64,000 nucleotides of DNA from Sphingopyxis sp. OPL5 (lineage in GTDB: Bacteria > Pseudomonadota > Alphaproteobacteria > Sphingomonadales > Sphingomonadaceae): contig NZ_CP060725.1 of NCBI RefSeq assembly GCF_003797775.2, forward strand, positions 1,364,001 through 1,428,000. Reading direction: 5' to 3'. Of this stretch, positions 48,556-57,658 are shown in pieces; the first letter of the stretch is position 1, and each line of letters opens with the position of its first letter. The position numbers and the translations under genes are program-made. The notes beneath the pieces are model-generated. The model searched no databases. It was not told the DNA's origin and was given only the letters and a program-made list of their open reading frames with translations.

Positions 48556-49326
48556 TTACACTCGCCCCGCCATGATCGCCTCGATCAGCTCGATATCGAC
48601 CGGCTTGTCGGCATCGATGCACGCCTCGGGGTCGCTCATCGGCACCACCGTCGCCTTCAGCCCGAAGCGCAGCCCCGCACGCGCCACCCCCTGCTGGATC
48701 GTGAACAGCCGCAGCAGCGCGCCGATCAGCAACCACGGGCCGAACGCAGCAATGATCCTCAACCCCTTTTTGCGGTCGCGCTCGATCCGTCCCCAGAAGT
48801 CGAGCAGCGGCAAGACCCGCCGCCCGCGCAGCCGGAACATGTTCGCCCCCGACCACCAGCCGCCGCGAAATTTCAGCCAGGTCCGCTGCGACTGCGGATA
48901 GCGCGCGAGCAGCACATCGCGCTCGACCATCGCCACCGCGACGTCGCTGCCTTCGGCGCCATCGAGGAACTCGGCGATCATCGCGGGCGTCAGCAACACA
49001 TTGTCGGCGGTCGTCACCAGCAGCGGATCGTCGCCCGGTGGCAGCGCCGCGGCGAGCGAACTGCTGATCCCCTGCCCCGAATCCGAAAAATGCAGGTCGG
49101 CGAGCCCCGCCAGCCCCGGCTCGGCGGCGAGTTCGGCGCTGTTCTGCGCCAGGATGGTGATCGGCCCGACCAGCGGCGACGCGCGCAGCGCCCGCACGAC
49201 ATGCACCAGCATCGCCTGCCCCGCGATCCGCAGCAATGCCTTGGTCGACACCCCCGTGCCGCTGAGCAGCGGGTCGGGGCCGGGCCGGCTGCCCGCCATC
49301 ACGATCGCCGGAATCTTGATGGTCAT
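48556..49326 (-). CDS. MobA-like nucleotidyltransferase (NTP transferase)
   Basis: A 256-residue protein with a GT-A/NTP-transferase fold: IPAIVMAGSRPGPDPL at the start is a relaxed AGGxGxRxG motif, STKALLRIAGQAMLVHVVRAL is the KxL substrate loop and LVTTADNVLLTP the metal-binding Asp. Mid and late residues are hydrophobic. It should transfer a nucleotidyl group, for example to an alcohol or sugar phosphate in lipid or glycan synthesis. It overlaps the upstream esterase stop (ATGA). Confidence 0.8.
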   Translation of the reverse strand: MTIKIPAIVMAGSRPGPDPLLSGTGVSTKALLRIAGQAMLVHVVRALRASPLVGPITILAQNSAELAAEPGLAGLADLHFSDSGQGISSSLAAALPPGDDPLLVTTADNVLLTPAMIAEFLDGAEGSDVAVAMVERDVLLARYPQSQRTWLKFRGGWWSGANMFRLRGRRVLPLLDFWGRIERDRKKGLRIIAAFGPWLLIGALLRLFTIQQGVARAGLRFGLKATVVPMSDPEACIDADKPVDIELIEAIMAGRV

Positions 49327-50270
49327 TGCGCCGCCGTCACCCGCCGCGCGGTCGCGCCGCGCAGGAAATCGGTCGCCTCGGCCAGGATCGGCCCCTTGTA
49401 CGACAGCGGCCCGGTGAGCGCCATGACGAGGTCGTTGTGGCTAAGTCCGTCATAGGTCCGAAGCTCCACCGATCCGCCGACCTTCTCCATCGCCGCCGCC
49501 AGATGCTGGCTGTTGCGCACGCGCACGACGGTATCGGCGGTGCCATGGCCGAGCCACAAGGGCGGCGCATCGGCGCGGACGAAGGCGATCGGCTGGGTGC
49601 GCGCGACCGGGCGAATATCGCCCATCGCGACATCGGCGCGACCGCCCTTCTCGAAGGGGAGGAAATCATAGGGTCCGGCGAGCGCCGCGACGCCGCGAAT
49701 ATGCGACGCGTCGCTGCCCGCCGCCTTCATCCATTGCGGGTCGAGCGCCAGCATCACCGCATTATAGGCGCCCGCCGAATGCCCCGACAGCGCGATCCGG
49801 CCCGCGTCGCCGCCATAATCGCCGATATGCTTCTCGGTCCACGCCACCGCCGCCGCACTGTCCTGCAGGAAGTCGGGCCAATGCCCCTCGGGCACGATCC
49901 GGTAATCGGGAATGACGACGATGAAGCCCTGCTTCGCGAACGCCCGCCCGGCAAAGCCATAATCGTCGCGCTGGCCGCTGTACCAGCCGCCGCCATAGAG
50001 CCAGACGATCACCGGCAGCCGGTCGCTCTTCTTCGTTCCCGTCGGCACCCAGATGTTGAGCTTGTTACGCTCACCGCTGCCATAGGGCTGGCCCGCGACC
50101 TGCAAGGTCGCGCCATCACCGTCGCCGAGCAGCCGGTCGCCGAGGTTGAGCGACTTGGCGCCGCCGCCAACGATCAGCCGCGTGCCGCCGCCGAACAGCA
50201 GGATCAACAGGCCCACCACTATCAGGATCTTGATCAAACGCCGCTGTCCCTTGACTGGCTCACCCGACAT
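49323..50270 (-). CDS. Membrane-anchored alpha/beta hydrolase (carboxylesterase/BD-FAE type)
   Basis: A 315-residue hydrolase with an N-terminal anchor or signal segment (IKILIVVGLLILLFGGG). The core is of the esterase/kynurenine-formamidase type: VWLYGGGWYSGQR (the HGGG-like oxyanion loop, here YGGG), LSGHSAGAYNAVML (GHSAG nucleophile), HGTADTVVR (Asp) and DGLSHNDLVM (His). The upstream in-frame region is noncoding, and ATG 50270 (MSGEPVKGQ) is the first good start. The substrate is unknown. Confidence 0.82.
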   Translation of the reverse strand: MSGEPVKGQRRLIKILIVVGLLILLFGGGTRLIVGGGAKSLNLGDRLLGDGDGATLQVAGQPYGSGERNKLNIWVPTGTKKSDRLPVIVWLYGGGWYSGQRDDYGFAGRAFAKQGFIVVIPDYRIVPEGHWPDFLQDSAAAVAWTEKHIGDYGGDAGRIALSGHSAGAYNAVMLALDPQWMKAAGSDASHIRGVAALAGPYDFLPFEKGGRADVAMGDIRPVARTQPIAFVRADAPPLWLGHGTADTVVRVRNSQHLAAAMEKVGGSVELRTYDGLSHNDLVMALTGPLSYKGPILAEATDFLRGATARRVTAAQ

Positions 50271-50388
50271 AGGCCCGCTCTCCACCAAGCCGCACGTCGG
50301 GCCGTCCCGCGCCCTACAAGGGCGGGCGTCGCCGAACAAGCGCCCAACACCGCCGCGACCTTTTGCGCGTTCGTGCGTAGGATGGCCG

Positions 50389-51219
50389 ATGACCACAGCC
50401 TTCTCCCGCCCCGCCCTCGTCTGCAACACCCGGAGCGGCAGCCACGACGAAACAATGCGCGTCGCGATCGAAGAGGCCTGCCGCGCCGCCGGCGCGCCGC
50501 TCGCCGCGACCTTCGCGCTGCCCGATGCCTCGCTGCCCGATGCGCAGATGCTGCGCGCGCAAGATATCGACCTGCTGCTCGTGTGGACCGGCGACGGCAC
50601 GATCAACGCCGCCGCGGCGCAGGTCGAGGGATGGCGCGGCGCGATCCTGCCGCTACCCGGCGGCACGCTGAACCTGCTTTCGAAGCAATTGCACGGCGAC
50701 CGCCCCGCACCCGACATCCTGATCGACGCGCTCGGCGGGAAAGGGCGCCGGCGACCGATCCCGATCATCCGCTCGGCGACCAAGCAAGCTTTCATTACCG
50801 TCGTCGCGGGACCCGCGACGCGCTGGGCCACGGTGCGCGAAACGATGCGGCAGGACGGCGTGATCGAGGCCAGCCGCGCCGCGCCCGACGCGCTCGACAC
50901 GATGCTTAACGCCCCCGGGGTCGGCGTCGTGGGGCACACCAAGACCTATCCGGCCGTCATTCTGACCCCGACCGAAAAGGGCATCGCCGCCGACGGCATC
51001 TTAACCGAGGGCACCGGAGACGTGCTGCGTCACGGACTCGCCTGGCTCGGCGGCGATTTCCGCGACGGCCCTAGCGAGCCGATCGCGACCGCCGAGACGA
51101 TCCTGCTCGAAAGCGCAGCTCCGATCAGCCTCGAATATGACGGTGAGCTCAGCGAAATACCCTCCCCCGCGCGCTTCGCGCTCGGGATGAGCGCGGTCGA
51201 CTTCCTCACCACAGCATGA
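50389..51219 (+). CDS. DAG-kinase catalytic domain protein
   Basis: A 276-residue protein of the diacylglycerol-kinase/sphingosine-kinase family. The opening PALVCNTRSGSHDETM fits the NxxSG motif and LLLVWTGDGTINAAAAQ the GGDGTxNxxx motif (here TGDGT); GAILPLPGGTLNLLSK (PLGTxNxLA type) completes the active site. It should phosphorylate a lipid. It is translationally coupled to the metallophosphoesterase gene (ATGA overlap). Confidence 0.88.
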   Translation: MTTAFSRPALVCNTRSGSHDETMRVAIEEACRAAGAPLAATFALPDASLPDAQMLRAQDIDLLLVWTGDGTINAAAAQVEGWRGAILPLPGGTLNLLSKQLHGDRPAPDILIDALGGKGRRRPIPIIRSATKQAFITVVAGPATRWATVRETMRQDGVIEASRAAPDALDTMLNAPGVGVVGHTKTYPAVILTPTEKGIAADGILTEGTGDVLRHGLAWLGGDFRDGPSEPIATAETILLESAAPISLEYDGELSEIPSPARFALGMSAVDFLTTA

Positions 51220-52064
51220 CCCGCTTGTTTCACATCAGCGACCTGCATTTCGGACTGGAGGATCGCGCCGCGCTCGCCTGGTTCGCGGATTGCGTGAAAT
51301 CGGAACGGCCCGATGCGGTGCTGGTCACCGGCGATCTGACGATGCGCGCACGGTCCCGCGAATTCGCCGCCGCCTGCGACTGGATCGAACGGCTCGACGT
51401 GCCGGTGACCGTCGAAGTCGGCAATCACGACCTGCCCTATTTCAATCCCTTCGCGCGCTTTTTCTGGCCCTACGCCCGCATCCGGCGCATCGAACGGCTT
51501 GTCGAACGCGAGCTCGAACTTGAAGGCGTCGCGGTCGTGCCGCTCAAGACCACCGCGCGCGCGCAATGGCGGCTCGACTGGTCGAAGGGCTGGGTGACGC
51601 GCGCCGCGCTCGACAAGACGATGGCGGCGATCGACGCGCTGCCGCGCGGCACGACGGTCTTCATCACCGCGCATCACCCGCTGGTCGAGGCCGGGACGCG
51701 CGGCCGCGCGCTGACCCGCGGCGGCGAGACCGCGCTCCGTGCGCTCGCCTCGCGCGGCGTCGCGGCGGTGCTGACCGGCCATGTCCACGACGCCTTCGAC
51801 CTGGTGCGCGAGACCCCCGACGGCCCGATCCGCATGATCGGCGCCGGAACGCTGTCGCAGCGCATCCGTTCGACCCCGCCGAGCTTCAACGAGCTGACCA
51901 TCGCGGACGGGACCATCGGCGTGCGCGTGCGCAACCTCGAAAAAATACCCACCCCCGACATGCAGATCGACGACGTCCCGCCCGACGCCCTGCCACCGCG
52001 CGACCCGGCCGAACCGGTCGCCCCCGTCGGCGCTGTGCCGCCGGTCGATCCCCCGGTGCATTGA
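51216..52064 (+). CDS. Calcineurin-type metallophosphoesterase
   Basis: A 282-residue phosphoesterase of the CpdA/ICC branch. The metal motifs are complete and in order: LFHISDLHFG (D, H), VTGDLTMR (GD), VGNHDLPY (GNHD), ITAHHPLV (H) and TGHVHDAFD (GHxH). E. coli CpdA relatives hydrolyse cAMP, others hydrolyse lipid phosphates such as UDP-diacylglucosamine; coupling to a DAG-kinase gene favours a lipid substrate (inference). The Pro-rich tail (VAPVGAVPPVDPPVH) is probably disordered. Confidence 0.88.
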   Translation: MTRLFHISDLHFGLEDRAALAWFADCVKSERPDAVLVTGDLTMRARSREFAAACDWIERLDVPVTVEVGNHDLPYFNPFARFFWPYARIRRIERLVERELELEGVAVVPLKTTARAQWRLDWSKGWVTRAALDKTMAAIDALPRGTTVFITAHHPLVEAGTRGRALTRGGETALRALASRGVAAVLTGHVHDAFDLVRETPDGPIRMIGAGTLSQRIRSTPPSFNELTIADGTIGVRVRNLEKIPTPDMQIDDVPPDALPPRDPAEPVAPVGAVPPVDPPVH

Positions 52065-52084
52065 AGAGCGACCCCGACTGTCGA

Positions 52085-52286
52085 TTTTGGGTGGGAAGCG
52101 GACGTTGCTTAAATCCTCCCTGTCGCGCAGCGATGGGGAGGTGGCAGCGGCGAAGCCGCTGACGGAGGGGCCGACGCCGTCAGGCGTCGCGCAAGCTTTC
52201 GGTCCCTCCACCACGCCCTTCGGGCGCGGTCCCCCTCCCCATGGCTTCGCCACAGGGAGGATTTCATGTCCGCTTCCCGCCCGAAA
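52085..52286. repeat. Nested inverted repeats: family D element inside a second palindrome
   Basis: The inner element (52111-52264, 154 bp) has perfect 13-base ends AAATCCTCCCTGT and ACAGGGAGGATTT. It is flanked by a second pair of arms, GGGAAGCGGAC (52093-52103) and GTCCGCTTCCC (52268-52278), with agreement continuing outward (TTTTGGGTGGG / CCCGCCCGAAA), so the inner element seems to have landed inside an older palindrome. The window start (1-57) carries a fragment of the inner type. Confidence 0.85.
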
Positions 52287-52540
52287 CCCGCCATCGCCCG
52301 ATGCCGCAAAAACCGCTTTCCTAAAAAACATCGCCATGATCTATTCTTCGGGATGGCCATGTCGCTTGCCTCGTCGAATGCAGGTTTCAAGCCCGGCCCA
52401 TATTACCGGCTTAAAGCGACAAAGGAGAAAGTTCGGACGCGTCCGTCCGTGTCCTTTGTGTCCTTAAGACCCAAACCAGCCCCTTCCCATCCCGCAGGCG
52501 CCGCGATAGGTTGCAACAAAAAACGGGATGAGGATGAACC
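52287..52540. other. Noncoding stretch with no recognised element
   Basis: Apart from the nested repeat just upstream, this gap before the lipocalin-like gene contains no convincing gene. A short open frame (52266-52547, plus strand) has no ribosome site, and its composition is repeat-like. The promoter of the next gene should lie here; GAGGA six bases before ATG 52541 is the ribosome site. Confidence 0.6.
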
Positions 52541-53632
52541 ATGCTGACCAAAGGCGATGATTTTCCGCTGCACCAGACATGCGAGCCGGTGGCCTTCGCG
52601 GGCACCGATCGCAATTTCTACGACCGCTATTTCTTCAACGGCTACAGCCCCGACGGATCGGTCTTTTTCGCCGCCGCCATGGGCTTCTATCCGCAGCTCG
52701 GCATCGTCGATGCGGCCTTTTGCGTCGTCGTCGACGGCGTCCAGCACAACCTCCGTGCTAGCCGGCGGTCGTCGGGCGAAAGGCTCGATCTTTCGGTCGG
52801 ACCGGTCGCGATTTCGATCGACGCCCCGCTCGAACGTGTCACGCTGAGCATCGCACCCAATGACGGCCCGCTCGCCGCCGAGCTGACCTTTACCGGCCGC
52901 CATTTCCCGATCGAGGAGCCGCGCTTCATCCGCCGCAACGGCACCCGCCTGTTCATGGACTATACGCGCATGACGCAGAACGGCCGCTGGGCCGGCTGGC
53001 TGTCGGTCGATGGCCTGCGCGTCTCCGTCGACGACGGCTGGACCGGCACCCGCGACCGCAGCTGGGGTATCCGCCCGGTCGGCGCGTCCGAACCGCAACC
53101 GCCGCCGCAGGGCAACTTCAACCAGTTCTTCTGGCTGTGGACGCCGTGCAATTTCGACCATGCCTCGCTCTTCTTCCACAGCAATGACGATGGTGAAGGC
53201 AACCCATGGAACCGCCGCGCGGTGATCGTCGGCGACAATGGCGGCGAGACCCATTTCGACGCCGCCGCCTTCGCGCTCGACTGGCAGGCGGGCAGCCGCC
53301 GGGTCGCCGCGCAGCGCACCGAACTCGGCGGCGGTCGCTCACTGACCCTCGCCCCGACCGGCCCGGTCTTCGCGATGAGCGGCCTCGGCTACACCCATCC
53401 CGTCTGGGGTCACGGCTTCGACCACGGCCCTGATCTTGCCGTCGCGCACGACAGCATGGCGGAGGGCGAGCGCGGCTGGGGCAATCCGCTCGCGATGCAT
53501 ATCCAGGCGCTCGTCACCGCCGAACTCGTCGACGGCAGCACCGCGCATCGCGGGGTCGGTGTCCTCGAACAGCTCTTTGTCGGCCCGCACGCCCCGACCG
53601 GCCTCGCCGGGCTGATGGATCCCGCCGCATGA
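52541..53632 (+). CDS. Lipocalin-like protein of unknown function (DUF7064/DUF7065 type)
   Basis: A 363-residue, beta-rich protein with no signal peptide. Recurrent aromatic and Asp/Gly turns (FYDRYFFNGYSPDGSVFFAAAMGFYPQLGIVD, RDRSWGIRPVG, FFWLWTPCNFDHASLFFHSNDDGEGNPWNR) fit two lipocalin/AttH-CrtC-like halves, the layout I associate with DUF7065 followed by DUF7064. Such genes often stand beside an APH-type kinase, as here (next gene overlaps by ATGA). Function is unknown; the small-molecule binding idea comes from the fold type only. Confidence 0.7.
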   Translation: MLTKGDDFPLHQTCEPVAFAGTDRNFYDRYFFNGYSPDGSVFFAAAMGFYPQLGIVDAAFCVVVDGVQHNLRASRRSSGERLDLSVGPVAISIDAPLERVTLSIAPNDGPLAAELTFTGRHFPIEEPRFIRRNGTRLFMDYTRMTQNGRWAGWLSVDGLRVSVDDGWTGTRDRSWGIRPVGASEPQPPPQGNFNQFFWLWTPCNFDHASLFFHSNDDGEGNPWNRRAVIVGDNGGETHFDAAAFALDWQAGSRRVAAQRTELGGGRSLTLAPTGPVFAMSGLGYTHPVWGHGFDHGPDLAVAHDSMAEGERGWGNPLAMHIQALVTAELVDGSTAHRGVGVLEQLFVGPHAPTGLAGLMDPAA

Positions 53633-54672
53633 GCTTCCCGACTTCGCCGGAGGCGATGTCGCCCGCATGGATCGCGGAGAAATTGGGGCAGGCCCCGGGC
53701 GCGCTGCGCGGCTTTACCGCGAGCAAGGTCGGCACCGGGCAGATGTGCGATAGCTTTCGCCTGACGCTCGACTGGGCCGACGGCGTCGACGCGCCGGCAA
53801 CGATCATCGCCAAATGCCCGAGCCGTGACGAGGCGAGCCGCAACATCGCCAAGCTGACCGGCACCTATATCAAGGAGGTCAGCTGGTACCGCGACCTCGC
53901 CGCGACCAGCGGCGTGCCAGCGCCGGCCTGCTATTTCCACGCGATCGAGGATGACGAGGTCGAATTCGTCCTGCTCCTCTCCGACCTCGCCCCCGCGGCG
54001 CAGGGCGACCAGCTCGCCGGCCGCGACCTCGCGGGACTGGTGCCCTGCATCGACGCGGTGGCAAAGCTCCATGCCCATCTGTGGAACGCTCCTGGCCTCG
54101 CCGACATGTCCTGGCTCGCGCGCGACAATAGCGGCCTGATTCGCGCGATGTTCCCGCAGCTCTATCTCGGCTTTCGCGAGCGTTATGCCGAACGCCTGGC
54201 GCCCGAGGTGCTCGATCTCGGTGCGGGGATCGTCGACCGGCTCGACGCCTATTTGTCCCGCGAACCCGCGGCGCGCAGCCTCGCCCATGGCGACCTCCGG
54301 ATCGACAACATCCTTTTCAGTCCGGACGGCGACGCCTGCTGGCTCGTCGACTGGCAGACGCTCGGCCGCGGCAGCGGCGCCACCGACCTCGCCTACCTCG
54401 TCGGCACCAGCATCGCCGACCCGTTCGAGCGTGCCGCCGCCGACCGCCCGGCGTTCGACCATTGGATCGCGGCGTTGAAAGCCGAAGGCGTCGATCCCGA
54501 CGCGGGTGCGCTATGGATCGACTATCGTCTCGGCGCGCTCAGCGGTTATTTCATGGCAGTCTTCGCGTCGATGAGCGTCGAGCGCACGACGCGCGGCGAC
54601 GAAATGTTCGCGGTGATGGCCGAACGCCCGGCGCGGCAGGCGCTGGCGCTCGGCAGTCTCGATCTGCTTTGA
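53629..54672 (+). CDS. APH/choline-kinase-like phosphotransferase
   Basis: A 347-residue kinase-fold protein. The active-site loop ARSLAHGDLRIDNILF (HGDxxxxN) and the metal-binding CWLVDWQTLGRGSGATDLAYLVG (Asp in VDW) match the aminoglycoside/choline-kinase family; the length fits the ecdysteroid-kinase-like EcKL/DUF1679-like group. Coupled to the lipocalin-like gene upstream (ATGA). The probable substrate is a small alcohol bound to or formed with the partner; antibiotic resistance is not implied. Confidence 0.82.
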   Translation: MSFPTSPEAMSPAWIAEKLGQAPGALRGFTASKVGTGQMCDSFRLTLDWADGVDAPATIIAKCPSRDEASRNIAKLTGTYIKEVSWYRDLAATSGVPAPACYFHAIEDDEVEFVLLLSDLAPAAQGDQLAGRDLAGLVPCIDAVAKLHAHLWNAPGLADMSWLARDNSGLIRAMFPQLYLGFRERYAERLAPEVLDLGAGIVDRLDAYLSREPAARSLAHGDLRIDNILFSPDGDACWLVDWQTLGRGSGATDLAYLVGTSIADPFERAAADRPAFDHWIAALKAEGVDPDAGALWIDYRLGALSGYFMAVFASMSVERTTRGDEMFAVMAERPARQALALGSLDLL

Positions 54673-54726
54673 CGCGAAAAGTCCCCGTTAGGTCGCCATT
54701 TACCATCCCCCCCTAAGACGGGGGCA

Positions 54727-55740
54727 ATGGGCGAACAACCGGACATCGCAGCGACCCTGTCGTCATGGGCGCCCCACGCACTGACGCTTGCGGCTGCCCT
54801 GCTCGCGCTCGCGCTGATGCTCCGTTTCGCGATCCCGCGCGGCCGGTCGCGCCCGGTACGCACCAAGGTCCTGTTGCGCGCCCTCCTGCCCGCGCGGATC
54901 GTGCGCAGTCCATCGGGCCGCGCCGATATTGCCTGGTTCCTCTTCGGCGTGCTGTTCTCGGCAAGTGCTCTGGGTTGGGCGCTCTGGTCCGGCGAATGGT
55001 TCGCGGGCCATATGCTGCGTGGCCTCCATATGCTGTTCGGATCGCCCGCGCCGATCGCCGCGCCGGCGTGGGTCGCCGGCACCGTCATGACCCTGATGCT
55101 CTTCACGGCCTATGAATTCGCATATTGGCTCAACCACAGCCTCAGCCACCGCGTTGGCTGGATGTGGGAATTCCACAAGGTGCATCACACCGCCGAATCG
55201 CTGACCCCGCTTACCAATTTCCGGGTCCATCCGGTCGACACGATCCTCTTCTTCAACATGGCCGCCGCATCCGCGGGCATCGCCATGGCACTCGTTCATT
55301 TCGCCTTCGGGCGCGTCGGCGGCGGATTCCTCATCCACGGCGCCAATGCCCTCACCTTCCTCGCCACCATAATCTTCACCTATCTTCAGCATTCACACCT
55401 GTGGATCAGCCTGCCCGGTGGCGCGGGCCGCTGGCTGCTCAGCCCGGCGCACCACCAGATCCACCATTCGGTCGAGGAACGGCATCACGACCGCAATTTC
55501 GGATCGACGCTTGCGATCTTCGACCGGATCTTCGGGACGCTCCACCTGCCCGCCGCGAAGCGCGAAAGGCTGCGCTTCGGCGTCGATGGCATCGCCTATG
55601 ATCCGCACGGCCCCACCGGCGCGGTACTAATGCCTTTCGCCGATGCCGCGCGACGGATCGCCACGAGCATCGAGACCAAGAAAGAGGGCGGCCCGTCGCC
55701 AGACCACCCGCTTCAGTCGCTGCGCGAGAACGCTAACTGA
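54727..55740 (+). CDS. Sterol desaturase/fatty acid hydroxylase-family protein
   Basis: A 337-residue membrane diiron hydroxylase with three or four hydrophobic segments. The His boxes are complete: NHSLSHR, EFHKVHHTAESL, and HLWISLPG...AHHQIHHSVEERHHDRNFG. It should insert a hydroxyl group or double bond in a lipid, steroid or carotenoid, using O2. Similar enzymes in sphingomonads include the carotenoid and sphingolipid hydroxylases, but I do not assign either. It follows the kinase by 54 bases and overlaps the convergent gene by eight bases. Confidence 0.88.
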   Translation: MGEQPDIAATLSSWAPHALTLAAALLALALMLRFAIPRGRSRPVRTKVLLRALLPARIVRSPSGRADIAWFLFGVLFSASALGWALWSGEWFAGHMLRGLHMLFGSPAPIAAPAWVAGTVMTLMLFTAYEFAYWLNHSLSHRVGWMWEFHKVHHTAESLTPLTNFRVHPVDTILFFNMAAASAGIAMALVHFAFGRVGGGFLIHGANALTFLATIIFTYLQHSHLWISLPGGAGRWLLSPAHHQIHHSVEERHHDRNFGSTLAIFDRIFGTLHLPAAKRERLRFGVDGIAYDPHGPTGAVLMPFADAARRIATSIETKKEGGPSPDHPLQSLRENAN

Positions 55741-56287
55741 CCGCCGCGATCCCGGCGAATGCCGCCAATCCGACTGCCGAAGCGACCACCGCGCCGCGCC
55801 GCATGTTCGGCACCTTGAGCGCCACGATCAGCCCGGAGGTCACGAGAAAGAACAGCCCGAGCGCCAGGATCGCGGCATAAATCTTGAACGGCGTCCCGCC
55901 CTTCGCCTTGTGCAACTGAACGAAGAAGCGGTGCCAGCTTGTTTCCTTGACGATCAGCTTGGCCGTGGCCGCGGTTTCGCCGGGCTCGAGCGTCACGTCG
56001 CGCCGCGAGCCGGTCCAGTCGAGCTGGAAACTGTCGCCGACCGGCTTGACCGTCGCCCCGCCGGTCGGGGGCGCAACGTCCTGCTTGGCGAGTTCCCTCA
56101 CGACGATCGCCTGCAGCGCCGCCTTGTCGTCGATCAGCGGTGCCGACAGTGCCACCACATGCTCGCTCGTCACATAATCGCCCTTTGCGCCCCAGGTGTA
56201 GAGCGCTCCCGTCAGCAGGTAGAGGAGAATGGCGGGAAAGAGGAAAGCGGCGACCAGCATGTGCCAGCGGACCAAAAGACGGTGCAT
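55733..56287 (-). CDS. PepSY-associated membrane protein
   Basis: A 184-residue protein with two membrane segments (LVAAFLFPAILLYLLTGALYTW near the start and a C-terminal IYAAILALGLFFLVTSGLIVAL) around a periplasmic region. It begins MHRLLVRWHMLVAAFLFPAILLY, typical of PepSY-TM proteins, and belongs to the same broad group as the gene at 26869-27606. GGGAG at eight bases supports ATG 56287. Its role is unknown; relatives are found near iron-uptake or metal reductase genes. Confidence 0.78.
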   Translation of the reverse strand: MHRLLVRWHMLVAAFLFPAILLYLLTGALYTWGAKGDYVTSEHVVALSAPLIDDKAALQAIVVRELAKQDVAPPTGGATVKPVGDSFQLDWTGSRRDVTLEPGETAATAKLIVKETSWHRFFVQLHKAKGGTPFKIYAAILALGLFFLVTSGLIVALKVPNMRRGAVVASAVGLAAFAGIAAVS

Positions 56288-56437
56288 GAAAATTCTCCCG
56301 ATGGAAGCGCCCGGTCGGACAGGATTATATCGCATAGTCAAGCTGGTGCCGGCGCATGCAACAATATTTTACAACCGCGTGCGCGGGCGGTGCGCCTATC
56401 TCAACCGATGCGTTGTTGGATCGCCCGGTGCCCGCGT

Positions 56438-56474
56438 CCAAAGAAAAAGGGCGGCCCGTTGCCGGACCGCCCTT
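56438..56474 (-). terminator. Rho-independent terminator of rplM-rpsI
   Basis: On the minus strand AAGGGCGG and CCGCCCTT pair perfectly around a 12-base loop and are followed by TTTCTTT, just 30 bases beyond the rpsI stop. It is the clearest intrinsic terminator in the window. Confidence 0.88.
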
Positions 56475-56503
56475 CCCTTCTCCGTCCGTCGACGGAAAAT
56501 TCG

Positions 56504-57001
56504 TTAGCGCTTCGAGAACTGGAAGCTGCGGCGGGCCTTGGCCTTGCCGTACTTCTTGCGCTCGACCGTGCGGCTGTCGCGGGTCAGGAAGCCAGCGGAC
56601 TTCACGATGCCGCGCAGCGCGGGTTCGAAACGGGTCAGCGCCTGCGAGATGCCGTGCAACACAGCGCCCGCCTGGCCCGACAGACCGCCACCCTTGACGG
56701 TAGCGACGATGTCATAGCTGCCGATGCGATCGGCGAGGCCGAACGGCTGGTTGATGACGAGGCGCAGCGTCGGACGTGCGAAATACACTTCCTGGTCGCG
56801 GCCGTTGATCGTGATCTTGCCAGTGCCGGGCTTCAGCCACACGCGGGCGACGGCGTCCTTGCGGCGGCCGGTCGCGTAGGAACGGCCTTGCTTGTCGACC
56901 TGCTTTTCGCGCAGCGGCGCATTGCTGGTCGGGGCGGCAACGGTGCCTTCAACGGCGCCGCCGAGATCCTTGAGATCGGTCATGGTCTGTTCGTCGGCCA
57001 T
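56504..57001 (-). CDS. rpsI: 30S ribosomal protein S9
   Basis: A 165-residue uS9. The core is [49 protein letters not shown] and the C-terminal [25 protein letters not shown], whose basic tail reaches the P-site tRNA. About 35 residues precede the core, as is usual in alphaproteobacteria. It overlaps rplM by one base (TAATG). Confidence 0.97.
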   Translation of the reverse strand: MADEQTMTDLKDLGGAVEGTVAAPTSNAPLREKQVDKQGRSYATGRRKDAVARVWLKPGTGKITINGRDQEVYFARPTLRLVINQPFGLADRIGSYDIVATVKGGGLSGQAGAVLHGISQALTRFEPALRGIVKSAGFLTRDSRTVERKKYGKAKARRSFQFSKR

Positions 57002-57480
57002 TATGCACCCACCTTGTTCTTGCGGTTCATCGAAGCGACGTCGATCACTTCGGGGTTCTGCCCGGCATGCGGATGGTCGGTGCCGGCGAAGACGCGCAGG
57101 TTGCGCATCTGCTGGCGGCCGAGCGGGCCGCGCGGGATCATGCGTTCGATCGCCTTTTCGAGCACGCGCTCGGGAAAACGGCCTTCCAGGATCTTGGCGG
57201 GGCTGGTTTCCTTGATGCCGCCGGCATAGCCGGTGTGCTTGTAATAGCGCTTGTCTTGCAACTTCTTGCCGGTGAACTTCACCTTCTCGGCGTTGATGAC
57301 GATGACATTGTCACCGCAATCGACGTGCGGGGTAAAGCTCGGCTTGTGCTTGCCGCGCAGGATATTGGCGATGATCGATGCGACGCGGCCCACAACCAGG
57401 CCGTCGGCGTCGATCAGCACCCATTTCTTTTCGACCGTTGCGGCGTTCGCCGATACGGTCGTCTTGGTCAGCGCCTTCAT
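57001..57480 (-). CDS. rplM: 50S ribosomal protein L13
   Basis: A 159-residue uL13: [71 protein letters not shown] and [25 protein letters not shown] are conserved. AAGGAGGT precedes two adjacent ATGs (57483 and 57480); both have workable spacing, and the second gives the usual MKALTK start. rplM-rpsI is the universal bacterial pair. Confidence 0.97.
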   Translation of the reverse strand: MKALTKTTVSANAATVEKKWVLIDADGLVVGRVASIIANILRGKHKPSFTPHVDCGDNVIVINAEKVKFTGKKLQDKRYYKHTGYAGGIKETSPAKILEGRFPERVLEKAIERMIPRGPLGRQQMRNLRVFAGTDHPHAGQNPEVIDVASMNRKNKVGA

Positions 57481-57658
57481 CATGGCGACCTCCTTAAGAC
57501 ATGGACGAGGGCGAGAGGACCCGCCCGAAACAAACCGCGCCGCACGTCCCGAGCGGGACATCGCGGCGCTTCGGAGCGGGCCAATGGCGATAACGGCGCC
57601 GAAAGTCAAGCAAGGAGCGGCTTTGCTGACGGGTAAAATAATACCCTTCTAGTCAGCG

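Noticed and set aside
50271..50942. Extension of the esterase frame upstream to 50942
   Set aside because: It would run antisense through the DAG-kinase gene; the real start with the membrane anchor is at 50270.
52266..52547. 93-residue open frame in the 52.3-kb gap
   Set aside because: It begins inside a palindromic arm, has no ribosome site and overlaps the next gene start; its composition does not look like protein.
53629..54672. Aminoglycoside resistance by the APH-type gene
   Set aside because: It shares only the fold and active-site loop; the coupled lipocalin-like gene and the length point to an unrelated small-molecule kinase.
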